A stretch of 10,162 bases of DNA from Anammoximicrobium sp964409865 (GCA_964409865.1 CAYPGE010000346.1:1-10162), one strand, 5' to 3'; counted from the stretch's first letter, positions 1 through 6,296 are shown. Notes: generated by a model from the letters alone, not told the origin. Numbers and translations are program-made.

Positions 1-217
1 GGACCGCAGGCCGGTTCAGCAACTTGCTCATCCGCGGCAGTTCGTATAATCCGCGCTGCACTCGCCGAATCACCCCCTGACGGACCAAACGTGACAGGGC
101 TTGCCGGATCGCAGCCGGCGTTCCAAGGTCCAGGAAGTCCGTCGCCGCCAGCGGCTCACCCGCACGGGATTGGAACCTCTCAAGTATCTGTTCTGCAACA
201 GGATACGTCACGTTCAT
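1..217 (-). CDS. AbiEi/DUF6088-like antitoxin, type IV toxin-antitoxin family (partial, 3' end outside window)
   Basis: The minus strand is open from an ATG at 217 to the left edge, giving the first 72 residues (start MNVTYPVAEQILERFQSRAG). The segment AAIRQALSRLVRQGVIRRV (about residues 35-53), followed by a short basic turn and RGLYELPR, has the shape of the N-terminal winged helix of AbiEi and DUF6088 antitoxins, where a recognition helix is followed by a wing ending in a G-[LV]-Y tract. In type IV systems AbiEi represses its own promoter and counteracts the nucleotidyltransferase toxin AbiEii, usually encoded next downstream; here that position is outside the window. The start is supported by the promoter and operator just upstream; no strong Shine-Dalgarno is seen. 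It could instead be a solitary transcriptional regulator of the same fold. Family call fairly sure, toxin partner unverified. Confidence 0.72.
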   Translation of the reverse strand, partial: MNVTYPVAEQILERFQSRAGEPLAATDFLDLGTPAAIRQALSRLVRQGVIRRVQRGLYELPRMSKLLNRPAV

Positions 218-227
218 GACTTGGCAG

Positions 228-257
228 TGTCACAAATAGCGATCTCTTTTTGTGACA
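228..257. promoter_or_regulatory. Perfect 9+9 bp inverted-repeat operator in the antitoxin promoter
   Basis: TGTCACAAA at 228-236 is repeated exactly inverted as TTTGTGACA at 249-257, with a 12-base spacer; dyad centres are about two helical turns (21 bp) apart. The repeat abuts the -10 box on one side and ends 10 bases before the start codon on the other. AbiEi antitoxins are known to bind inverted repeats in their own promoters, so autoregulation is the natural inference. The two sequence arms and their position are seen directly; the bound protein is inferred. Confidence 0.65.
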
Positions 258-284
258 TTATAGCACTTGGGCGATCGCCCTCAA
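257..284 (-). promoter_or_regulatory. Sigma-70 type promoter of the AbiEi-like gene
   Basis: On the minus strand a perfect -10 box TATAAT occupies 257-262, and a -35-like TTGAGG lies at 279-284 with a 16-base spacer. The predicted start point near 250 gives a leader of about 30 bases before the ATG at 217. The -10 box shares one base with the outer edge of the inverted repeat at 228-257, so a bound repressor would occlude it. Confidence 0.6.
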
Positions 285-309
285 TCGCATTTCTCAATCA
301 CCGCGCCGT

Positions 310-1539
310 CGAAGAGCCACGCAGACGGCCAACGGCAAGCGGACGTTCCTCAAGTGGGCGCAGGACTACATCGTCCTGCCCACCGTCCGCGTGCCGGACC
401 ATTGGGCCCCCCAATTACGCCCCGGCAAACTGTCACTGGGCAGCGGGGCCGTCATCACCACCCGCGGGCTCGACTCCGCGATCCGCGGCGTGCTGGTCGG
501 CACCAAACGCCCCGACCTGGTGATCATCGACGACCCGGAAAGTACGCGACTCGGCCCGCAGCGGCGTCCAGACGGGCCTCCGCGGAGCGCACGATCGAAG
601 CCGACCTGGCCGGACATTTTGAACAGGAGGCAACAGAGGGAACGGAGAAGGAGAGCCGGAGCTGGCTCTCCCTGTTCCTCGGAGTCACTCGAAATTGGCT
701 CCGGGAAGAATCAGCCGGGATATTCCGTCGGTCAGCCTCAGAACGTTGAAGTTGATAAAGCCCCCTCCGTTATCTCTGTTACCTCCTGTTCAATCAATCC
801 GCCTGCGAGGAGATCGTCCTGGACGGCCTGCAGACCTGGTGGGACGGCATCCGCACGCATCCGTGGGGCCAGCTCGACGACCGCGAAGGCACCGGCTGGG
901 TCCCGGACCTGACGCTGATCGACAGCGGCTGGAAGGACAAGCAGTGGGGGACCGAGCCGGTGTACATCCTCGCCGCCCAGGCCGGCTTCCGCGGCATCCA
1001 CGTGAGCGGCACGGCGCCAGCCGCCGGTACTGCAACTGATCCGGGCATTGAAGAACCGGTGGCTAGCGCCATTCCGCTCACTCATGGTGCCACTCCCCGA
1101 GTGCAACCTGTCCTATGCGAACGGCATCTGGCTGGCCGACCTGGACGCCGACGCCTGGAAGCTGAAAGTCCACCACGGCTTCCTCCAGCCGCTGGGCACC
1201 GTTGGCAGCCTCGCCCTGTTCACGCCCCCGCGGGACGAAGCCGGCCGCGAGAAATGGCAGCGGCACCAGAACTACGCCGGCCACATCCTCAGCGAAGAGT
1301 GGCAGAAGCAGCCCAACGGCACGTACCGCTGGGTCCCCGAAGGCTCTCGGCCCGGTCACCTCCGCAGCCAGAAAGCCAACCACTACCTCGACGCCACCGC
1401 CTACGCCATCGCCGCGAGAACGATCTGGGGCCTGTGGACCATCCGGCCGAAACAAGCCCCGCCCAAGAAGCCGGCCCAGAAACCGCCCACCCGCGACCGA
1501 GATCCCCCTTCCCAAAACTCATGGATTCACCGCCGTTGA
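310..1539 (+). pseudogene. Phage large terminase subunit, broken by deletions, frame changes and a MITE
   Basis: Three pieces of one phage terminase (packaging ATPase/nuclease) can be read. Piece 1, frame of position 310, from about GKRTFLKWAQDYIVLP to a Walker-B-like DLVIIDDPES at 514-543. The frame then shifts, and SAERTIEADLAG continues the family pattern up to about 617. A 175 bp element sits at 619-793. Piece 2, frame of 960, about 800-1012, holds VPDLTLIDSGWKDKQW and EPVYILAAQAG, which belongs to the nuclease half. A further frame change between about 1012 and 1090 leads to piece 3, with WLADLDADAWKLKVHHGF and the C-terminal NHYLDATAYAIAAR. The Walker A region and the stretch between the two domains, which should be well over a hundred residues, are absent. 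The stop at 1537-1539 lies inside a REP-like repeat, so even the tail may be foreign. No single frame could make a working protein. Family identity is strong; the 5' limit is uncertain. Confidence 0.8.
619..793. mobile_element. MITE-like element with 29 bp terminal inverted repeats
   Basis: The ends 619-647 and 765-793 are inverted copies matching at 26 of 29 bases; each begins TTGAACAGGAGG reading inward. The 175 bp interior has no gene but contains a hairpin (GAGAGCC at 651-657 with GGCTCTC at 664-670, loop of six). It falls between two non-adjacent parts of the terminase, so it is an insertion or marks a deletion endpoint. No clear target-site duplication is visible in the flanks (left ...GGACATT, right TCAATCC...). 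It encodes no transposase and would have to move in trans. I recall similar TTGAACAGGAGG-ended elements as common in planctomycete genomes, but could not check this. Confidence 0.8.
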
Positions 1540-1638
1540 ACAACGGGGACCTGCCGAAACGGGGACTGGCTCGAATCAGGACGATTGGTGCCTGTCCCCC
1601 TTTCGGCAACGGCCCCGTGCCTGTCCCCCTTTTTCAAC
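1535..1638. repeat. REP-like cluster of four GGGGAC/GTCCCC units
   Basis: Two units point one way (1535-1555, starting GTTGAACAACGGGGAC, and 1552-1572, TGCCGAAACGGGGACTGGC) and two the other. GTGCCTGTCCCCCTTT occurs exactly twice, at 1588-1603 and 1617-1632. The inner pair 1552-1572 and 1588-1608 is inverted with 18 of 21 matches; the outer pair 1535-1555 and 1617-1638 is a weaker inverted match ending in GTTGAA/TTCAAC. This nested foldback resembles REP or BIME elements mobilised by REP-associated Y1 transposases; no such transposase gene lies in the window. It separates the terminase remnant from the next gene and supplies the remnant's stop codon. Confidence 0.72.
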
Positions 1639-1645
1639 AACCGAT

Positions 1646-1651
1646 AAGGAG
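1646..1651 (+). promoter_or_regulatory. Ribosome binding site AAGGAG fixing the start at 1659
   Basis: AAGGAG ends seven bases before the ATG at 1659. It settles the start of the downstream gene, whose frame stays open for hundreds of bases upstream only as a shadow of the terminase. Confidence 0.75.
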
Positions 1652-1658
1652 ATCGCCA

Positions 1659-2081
1659 ATGCCCCGAGTGACCGTCAACAGAGATACGTCAGCCGTAACG
1701 CCCCTGCCCACGCCAGAACTCGTCCAGCCGGAGCCGGCCCATGACATTCCGCTGACGGACCAGCAAGCCGACACACTGCCGCCCGTCGAGCCGGTCCAAC
1801 CCGCTCCGCCGGTCCACCAGATCATCCGTCAGATCAAGACCGTGCTGATCGAAGTCCCGCTGTGCGACAACCCGCCCGGTCTGGACGGCACGCCCTCATT
1901 CACGAAGGCCCACGTCAACCTGCAACTCATCAAGAGCCGCAGCCCGACCGGCCGCCACCTCCTGCATCGCCTCTTTTGGGGCCTGAAGGAGACGGGGGCA
2001 AAGCTCGCCAACGGCCGCAAGGTCTTCAACCGCAACGACGCCGTGGTCTGGTTGATCGAGCAGCTGGAGGAACGGTCGTAG
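1659..2081 (+). CDS. Hypothetical protein beside phage terminase, proline-rich N-terminal half
   Basis: An intact 140-residue protein with ATG at 1659 preceded by a well spaced AAGGAG. Residues about 14-55 are rich in proline, acidic residues and glutamine (PLPTPELVQPEPAHDIP and similar) and look disordered. The second half is compact and basic, with SRSPTGRHLLHRLFWGLKE then NRNDAVVWLIEQLEE at the very C-terminus, probably two or more helices. No transmembrane segment, signal peptide, cysteine pair or catalytic motif is seen. I do not recognise a named family. Its place directly after a terminase suggests a small phage morphogenesis or DNA-binding protein, but this rests only on position. Unlike the terminase it has no visible damage, so it is either a recent survivor or still in use. 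Confidence 0.75.
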   Translation: MPRVTVNRDTSAVTPLPTPELVQPEPAHDIPLTDQQADTLPPVEPVQPAPPVHQIIRQIKTVLIEVPLCDNPPGLDGTPSFTKAHVNLQLIKSRSPTGRHLLHRLFWGLKETGAKLANGRKVFNRNDAVVWLIEQLEERS

Positions 2082-2378
2082 TTTCAACCTCGGCCAGCAC
2101 GTGACGCAAAGGCTCTTCGGGGAATCCTCCTAAGGATTCGCTATACCGCAAAGTGACCACGCGTATGTTCATGCCGGTTTGCTCGGTGTCCTACCGCCTT
2201 GGCGTCACTGTTTTCGCACACGCTTCAGACGTAAAAGACATTTGTATACTATTCGGCTGGTGCGTCCGTACACTACCCACCGCTCCGCCTTCCGCTCCGG
2301 CACGCAGCGGCGGGGCTACCGCCCACGCCGCTACGGCCTACGCTCCAGGCTCCGCTACCGCGGGAGCCGACGTCGTCT
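2082..2378. other. Intergenic region between convergent genes, no gene seen
   Basis: About 300 bases separate the stop of the plus-strand phage gene from the stop of the minus-strand kinase. The only structure noted is a small hairpin, GAATCCT at 2122-2128 with AGGATTC at 2133-2139 and loop CCTA. It lacks a T-run on either strand, so it is at best a weak terminator for one of the two convergent units. The right part (2276-2368) is low-complexity CGCTCC/GCTACC-rich sequence that opens several spurious frames. Confidence 0.5.
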
Positions 2379-4757
2379 CTACCGAGATGGTTGCGGCAAG
2401 GAAACTGTCCTCGCGAGGCGGAAGCCCAGGTGGCTGCTCCGGTCCGACGGCCCGTACCAGTCGCGGAAGGCCGCCCGGCAGAAGGACGCGTCCATGAACC
2501 ACCAGCCGCCGCCCCGGAACACCCGGCGCGAGCCTGCCAGCGGCCCGGACGGATCATCCACCCGCGACGTCGCGTATTGTCGATCGCTGAACCAATCCTG
2601 ACACCATTCCCACACATTCCCTGCCATGTCGTACAGACCCCACGGACTCGACGAACCCTGCCCCACGGGATGGGTCTTCCCCTCGGAATTTCGACCGATC
2701 CACGCGTGCTCCTTCCATTCGTCCTCGTTGTCGCCCCAGTACCATTTCGTCGTGGTTCCCGCCCGGCACGCATACTCCCACTCCGCCTCCGTCGGCAGCC
2801 GATATCCGGCCCGCGACGCCTGCTCCTGCGGAAGCTCACCCAGCTTGCGGCAGAACGCCGTGGCGTCCTTCCAACTGACCGTCTCTACCGGACAGGCCGG
2901 ATCGTCTTGGGACTTGCTCGGATTGCTGCCCACCACCCGCTCGTACTCCGCTTGGGTCACTTCGTAACGTCCCAAGTAAAACGGCTTGGTGATTCGTACC
3001 CGATGCTTCGGGGACTCGGCCGCCAGATGATCCAAGTACGACTGGTCGTACTTCCGTTCCTTGGCCTCTTCCAGCAGCTTGGCGACCTCGGCTTCCGTAG
3101 ATCCCATGTCGAACTCACCGGGCGGGATGAGGACGAACTTCATGCCGATGCTGTTCGTGTACTCGACCGGCACGCCGAGGTGCTTGGCCCAGGCTTCCTG
3201 ATGTTCCTTGGCCTTCTTGGCGTCGAACGGGGCTACGGCCGGCGGCGGGGCGGCGGGCGCGCCGGCCGCGGCGCCGGGGGGCGCATCGGCGGGCCAACCG
3301 TGCCAGCCAGTGGCCTTTGCAGATTCGATGGACTTCCCTTCCGTGTCGGGCTGCGAATTGCCACCCGCAGCCGTTGGTCCTTGGTCGCCCGACTTACGGA
3401 TAAAGCTCGTGATCCCGGTCAACTCCGTGACGGTGAGCCCGACGAACAGCAAGAAGACCGCGGCCACGGCGAGAATCAATGGCTGGAAGGAACGGGCCGT
3501 GGCAGGTTTACGGCGGTCGGTCGGTTCTGCTACGGCAGGCGGTTCCTTCGCCGCGATCCTCTCTTTCCCGGACACGCCTACCACCGTCACCTTGCCATTC
3601 TGCTGCAACTCACTCTGGCAGCGTGCCAACAGATCGGCCACTTCCTTGGCGGTTTGAAAGCGGTCATTGGGATTCTTGGCGTGCAGCTTCTCGATGATCG
3701 CGCACAGCCAGTCGGGAACGTCGGGCAGGATGTCCTGAATCGGACGTGGCCTCTCGTCGGTCACACGTTTCAGGACGGCGACGGCGGTAGAGCCTCGAAA
3801 GGGCGCTCGACCGCTGGCCATCTGGTAGAGCACGCTGCCGAGGCTGAACAGATCCGCGCGGTGGTCGAGCGTCTGCCCCAGGGCCTGTTCCGGAGCCATG
3901 TACATCGGCGTCCCCGCGATCGTGCCCGTCCGCGTCATGGTCGCGTCGTCGGCCGCGCGGGCCAGACCGAAGTCCGTAATCTTCACCTTCTGTTCCGCCC
4001 CCACTTCGAGCAGGATGTTGCCCGGCTTGATATCGCGGTGGATGAGTCCCTTTTCGTGGGCGGCGGCGAGTCCTGCGGCCATTTGTCGGCCGAGGTGCAG
4101 GATCTCGGGCACTTCGAGCGGGCCGGATCGGTCCAGCTTCTGCTTAAGGGTCGGGCCGTCGATGTACTCCATCACCAGATACGGCAACGGCTGCTCTTCC
4201 ACGCTGTAGACCTGCACGATGTTTTCGTGCTTGATCGCCGCCGCCGAGCGGGCCTCGCGCAAGAATCGCTTGCGGGGCGGCGAGGTCGAGGCGAGTTGCG
4301 GGTTCATCGCCTTAATCGCCACGTGCCGGTGCAGCTTCTCGTCGAACGCCTTGAAAACAATCCCGAACGCACCCTGACCAAGGACCTGCAGGATCTCGTA
4401 GTGGCCTAGCCGGCCGATCGCGCCGGCTTTGGTCGACGGCTGCAGGAAGCTCAGGTCGGCGGCCGGCGATTCGTCGTCCTCGCTATCTCCGCACGGGGGC
4501 GCGGGGCCGACGGCGTTCGCTCCAGCCGTGGCCGGCAATTCCAGCGTCGGTTCCTGGCCGTCGACCGTGGGCGGCCGCACTTGCTCCATCGCCGGCACGT
4601 TGAGGAACTCGCTCGAGGCCGCCGCGTGCGCGGCCAGCAAGGCCTCCACGCGAGCCCGCAAGGCCGCATCTGCGCCACACGCCTGACTCAGATAGGCCTG
4701 GCGCTTTGCCGGGTCAGGAATCTCAACAGCCGCCTGGAAGATCTCTTTTTCGTTCAT
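2379..4757 (-). CDS. Transmembrane Ser/Thr protein kinase fused to an FGE/SUMF1-type domain
   Basis: A 792-residue membrane signalling protein. Residues 1-60 form the acidic-helical N-terminus usual for planctomycete kinases. The kinase domain spans about 120-380 and has every key element: glycine loop LGQGAFGIV (126-134), ATP lysine K149, helix C glutamate E168, HRDIKPGN (240-247), DFG (262-264) and APE (288-290). A hydrophobic segment at about 424-446 is the single membrane span. A Gly/Ala/Pro-rich linker (about 455-512) leads to an FGE-sulfatase fold at about 530-784, with LIPPGEFDMGS, YRLPTEAEWEYACRAG, DMAGNVWEW, FRGGGWW and LGFRLAR. The kinase should face the cytoplasm and the FGE domain the outside. 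In true FGE two active-site cysteines lie five residues apart; here only C760 remains and M755 replaces the first, so the domain probably binds a ligand rather than oxidising cysteine. It follows the sigma gene by 103 bases on the same strand. Start ATG4757 is weakly supported by an AGGA about 12 bases upstream. Confidence 0.92.
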   Translation of the reverse strand: MNEKEIFQAAVEIPDPAKRQAYLSQACGADAALRARVEALLAAHAAASSEFLNVPAMEQVRPPTVDGQEPTLELPATAGANAVGPAPPCGDSEDDESPAADLSFLQPSTKAGAIGRLGHYEILQVLGQGAFGIVFKAFDEKLHRHVAIKAMNPQLASTSPPRKRFLREARSAAAIKHENIVQVYSVEEQPLPYLVMEYIDGPTLKQKLDRSGPLEVPEILHLGRQMAAGLAAAHEKGLIHRDIKPGNILLEVGAEQKVKITDFGLARAADDATMTRTGTIAGTPMYMAPEQALGQTLDHRADLFSLGSVLYQMASGRAPFRGSTAVAVLKRVTDERPRPIQDILPDVPDWLCAIIEKLHAKNPNDRFQTAKEVADLLARCQSELQQNGKVTVVGVSGKERIAAKEPPAVAEPTDRRKPATARSFQPLILAVAAVFLLFVGLTVTELTGITSFIRKSGDQGPTAAGGNSQPDTEGKSIESAKATGWHGWPADAPPGAAAGAPAAPPPAVAPFDAKKAKEHQEAWAKHLGVPVEYTNSIGMKFVLIPPGEFDMGSTEAEVAKLLEEAKERKYDQSYLDHLAAESPKHRVRITKPFYLGRYEVTQAEYERVVGSNPSKSQDDPACPVETVSWKDATAFCRKLGELPQEQASRAGYRLPTEAEWEYACRAGTTTKWYWGDNEDEWKEHAWIGRNSEGKTHPVGQGSSSPWGLYDMAGNVWEWCQDWFSDRQYATSRVDDPSGPLAGSRRVFRGGGWWFMDASFCRAAFRDWYGPSDRSSHLGFRLARTVSLPQPSR

Positions 4758-4821
4758 ACGACTCGGTCCTGCTTCTTTACCTCGATTCGTGCTGTTTCAA
4801 GCCGTCTGACTCCAATGCGCC

Positions 4822-4840
4822 GCGGGACGGTGATTCCCGC
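4822..4840. other. Hairpin between sigma factor and kinase genes
   Basis: GCGGGA at 4822-4827 pairs with TCCCGC at 4835-4840 around a seven-base loop. On the minus (coding) strand it comes after the sigma stop at 4861 and after a T-rich run, so it is not a standard terminator, which needs T after the stem. It could attenuate read-through or protect the transcript so that sigma and kinase are made in different amounts. Only the pairing is seen. Confidence 0.35.
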
Positions 4841-4860
4841 CAAAAAATTCTGGAAAAATG

Positions 4861-5430
4861 TCAACCGAACGGCCATGCAGCTTGAATTGCGTCGTGCAAC
4901 CAGGCTCGGGCGTACGTCCAGAGGCGTTCCGCCGAACGCAGCGACAGACCGAGCACCGGCGCCGCCTCGGGCAGCGTCAAACCCGCGAAATAACGGAGCT
5001 TTACAAGCTCGGCGGCTGGCGGATTGACGGCTGCCAGTCGGGTGAGTGCCTCGTCCAGGGCGATCAGGTCCTCACGCGGCACCGGAGCAGGTAGTTCCAC
5101 CTCGGCCAATTGCCGGCGGACCCGGTCCCCGCCCCGTTTCAGTCGCTTCTTCTTCCGTGCCGCCTCCACCAGAATCCGCCGCATCGCCTCGGCCGCCGCG
5201 GAGAAGAAGTGGCCTCGTGAATCCCAATGCTTGGCCTTCTCCACATCCACCAGCCGCAGGTACGCTTCATGCACCAGCGCAGTGGCTTGCAGCGTCTGTC
5301 CCGGCTTTTCCTTGGCCAACTTCGCGGCGGCCAGCTTCCGCAACTCGTCGTAGACCAACGGCAAAAGCTGCTCGGCGGCCTTCGGATCGCCGGATTCGAT
5401 CTGGGACAAAATCTGGGTAACGTCGCTCAC
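4861..5430 (-). CDS. ECF sigma factor, planctomycete Sigma70_ECF (TIGR02999-like) family
   Basis: A 189-residue sigma factor that directs RNA polymerase to a dedicated promoter set. Region 2 spans about 20-95, with LLPLVYDELRKLAAAKLA, PGQTLQATALVHEAYLRL and a basic AARKKKRLKRGGD end. Region 4 spans about 125-185, with LVKLRYFAGLTLPEAAPVLG and SLRSAERLWTYARAWL as the helix-turn-helix. Regions 1.1 and 3 are absent, as in ECF proteins. I chose GTG at 5430 because the family normally starts MSDVTQLL; an in-frame GTG at 5457 would add nine residues of low-complexity Pro/Arg sequence. Neither start has a clear Shine-Dalgarno. No anti-sigma gene is adjacent; the next gene is a transmembrane kinase, and sigma factors of this sort are often linked to such kinases, which fits control by phosphorylation. 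Family assignment is strong, the partner inference moderate. Confidence 0.9.
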   Translation of the reverse strand: MSDVTQILSQIESGDPKAAEQLLPLVYDELRKLAAAKLAKEKPGQTLQATALVHEAYLRLVDVEKAKHWDSRGHFFSAAAEAMRRILVEAARKKKRLKRGGDRVRRQLAEVELPAPVPREDLIALDEALTRLAAVNPPAAELVKLRYFAGLTLPEAAPVLGLSLRSAERLWTYARAWLHDAIQAAWPFG

Positions 5431-5480
5431 AGGACGGGGCCGCCGGGGGTTGCGCACAGAAGAAAAGATCAGGCCGCTTC

Positions 5481-5509
5481 AATTTACGGGGTGGTGGGTG
5501 GGAATGCAA
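5481..5509 (-). promoter_or_regulatory. Predicted promoter of the sigma-kinase unit
   Basis: On the minus strand TTGCAT (5504-5509) and TAAATT (5481-5486) are separated by exactly 17 bases. The implied start near 5473 lies about 43 bases ahead of the chosen sigma start codon. Both boxes keep four of six consensus positions. It is the best housekeeping-type candidate upstream of the sigma gene. Confidence 0.45.
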
Positions 5510-5756
5510 CTGCGCGAAACGGGACGGCAAGCGTCTTGACCACCTGTCCGCGATCCGGCAGGTGATGGCCAGTGCTGCAACGCCACGCCGTCGCGACGCG
5601 GGCACGGGGCGCCCGAACGCGGTCCGGTAGGCGACCGTCCCATCGCCCCCGACGCGGCTTCAGGCGGCTGTGCCGGAATGGGTAGCCATCAAATATACCT
5701 CCGGTATACGCCCCGTTTGCCTTTACCTGCCTTCTGCATTCGGTCATGTTCCAGAA
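5510..5756. other. Divergent intergenic region with a short dyad, no gene seen
   Basis: The region separates the minus-strand sigma gene from the plus-strand phage gene. It holds one clean dyad, TATACC at 5694-5699 and GGTATA at 5703-5708 with a three-base spacer, about 50 bases before the ATG at 5757. It could be an operator or part of a promoter. No strong -10/-35 pair for the plus strand was found, and frames open through it look like chance. Confidence 0.4.
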
Positions 5757-6041
5757 ATGACCACGCTTTCCAGCAATTCGACCGACGCCGAAGTCTGGGC
5801 GGCGTACGACGACAACGCCTCCTACGAGGAAGACGGTAGCCGTGTCAAGGCTCTGGCGTTCGTTACCGCCTGCCGAATCCTGCGGAGGCGGCTTCCGCTC
5901 TCCGCCGGCCGCGGTTCGCAGTCGGTCACCCGCGAATCGCTCGACGCCGAAATCTCGGCGGCCAAACCGTGGCTCGACGCCCACCCCGCAACCACGGGCA
6001 GCGGCAGCGGGCGGGGCCGTTACCTGTCGATGGAGAACTAG
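5757..6041 (+). CDS. Small phage-type structural-region protein upstream of portal gene
   Basis: A 94-residue protein that ends five bases before the portal start, as expected in a phage head operon. The N-terminal segment TDAEVWAAYDDNASYEEDGS is strongly acidic, followed by a basic helix ALAFVTACRILRRR (about 33-46) and then LDAEISAAKPWLDAHP, ending in a Gly/Ser tail. I have a recollection of such AYDDNASYEED proteins just upstream of portal genes in planctomycete phage-like loci, perhaps as head-completion or connector-like proteins, but no named function can be given. ATG5757 is chosen because the conserved-looking part begins there; the frame is open 87 bases further upstream without protein-like sequence. 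No good Shine-Dalgarno is visible. The reading frame is undamaged, in contrast with the next gene. Confidence 0.65.
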   Translation: MTTLSSNSTDAEVWAAYDDNASYEEDGSRVKALAFVTACRILRRRLPLSAGRGSQSVTRESLDAEISAAKPWLDAHPATTGSGSGRGRYLSMEN

Positions 6042-6209
6042 CGAGGATGACTGTAAGACGCCGACGGCAAGGCATGGCGGGCAGCATCCTGGAGCAGTTC
6101 GCCGAGCTGAAGTCCGACTACGAAATCGGGAAAGCCTCCCGGTACAAGCGGGCCAAGACCGGCATCATTACGCTGGGCTCCCACGCCGACTACCACTACC
6201 GCACCGAAG

Positions 6210-6296
6210 CGTTCGCGAAAAGGGGTCAGGACCCTTTTGCCGGAACGGCCCGAAGGGTGCTTTGCACAAAAGGGTCCTGACCCCTTTTCGCGAACG
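6210..6296. mobile_element. REP-like palindromic element with perfect 30 bp arms
   Basis: Arms 6210-6239 and 6267-6296 are perfect inverted copies over 30 bases around a 27-base loop. The outer part is CGTTCGCGAAAAGG and the inner part GGTCAGGACCCTTTTG; each arm is itself nearly self-complementary (AAAAGGG...CCCTTTT). The motif resembles REP sequences handled by REP-associated Y1 transposases in many environmental bacteria. Zero mismatches against a heavily decayed host gene points to recent arrival or recent gene conversion between the arms. It interrupts the portal gene and changes its frame. Confidence 0.82.

Noticed and set aside
612..800. Target-site duplication of the 175 bp element
   Set aside because: Flanks ACATT and TCAATC share no convincing duplicated bases, consistent with a deletion junction.
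1535..1638. CRISPR array
   Set aside because: Units are inverted as well as direct, spacing is irregular and there are only four; REP-like structure explains it better.
960..2081. One continuous 373-codon gene from the terminase into the downstream gene
   Set aside because: Only its first part and last 140 codons are protein-like; the middle is a shadow of the real terminase frame, and a strong ribosome binding site sits at 1646-1651.
2122..2139. Hairpin as a transcription terminator between convergent genes
   Set aside because: Seven-base stem with no T-run on either strand; kept only as a note.
2391..4409. Plus-strand open frame of 672 codons
   Set aside because: It lies entirely opposite the kinase-FGE gene, and its translation is Arg/His/Leu-rich without domains; the minus-strand protein has complete kinase and FGE motifs.
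4855..4863. TTGACA overlapping the sigma stop as a -35 box for a separate kinase promoter
   Set aside because: The sequence 17 bases downstream is GGCGGG, not a -10 box.
5484..5984. Minus-strand frame of 166 codons upstream of the sigma gene
   Set aside because: It overlaps the predicted sigma promoter and the antisense of the acidic phage gene, with no recognisable protein features.
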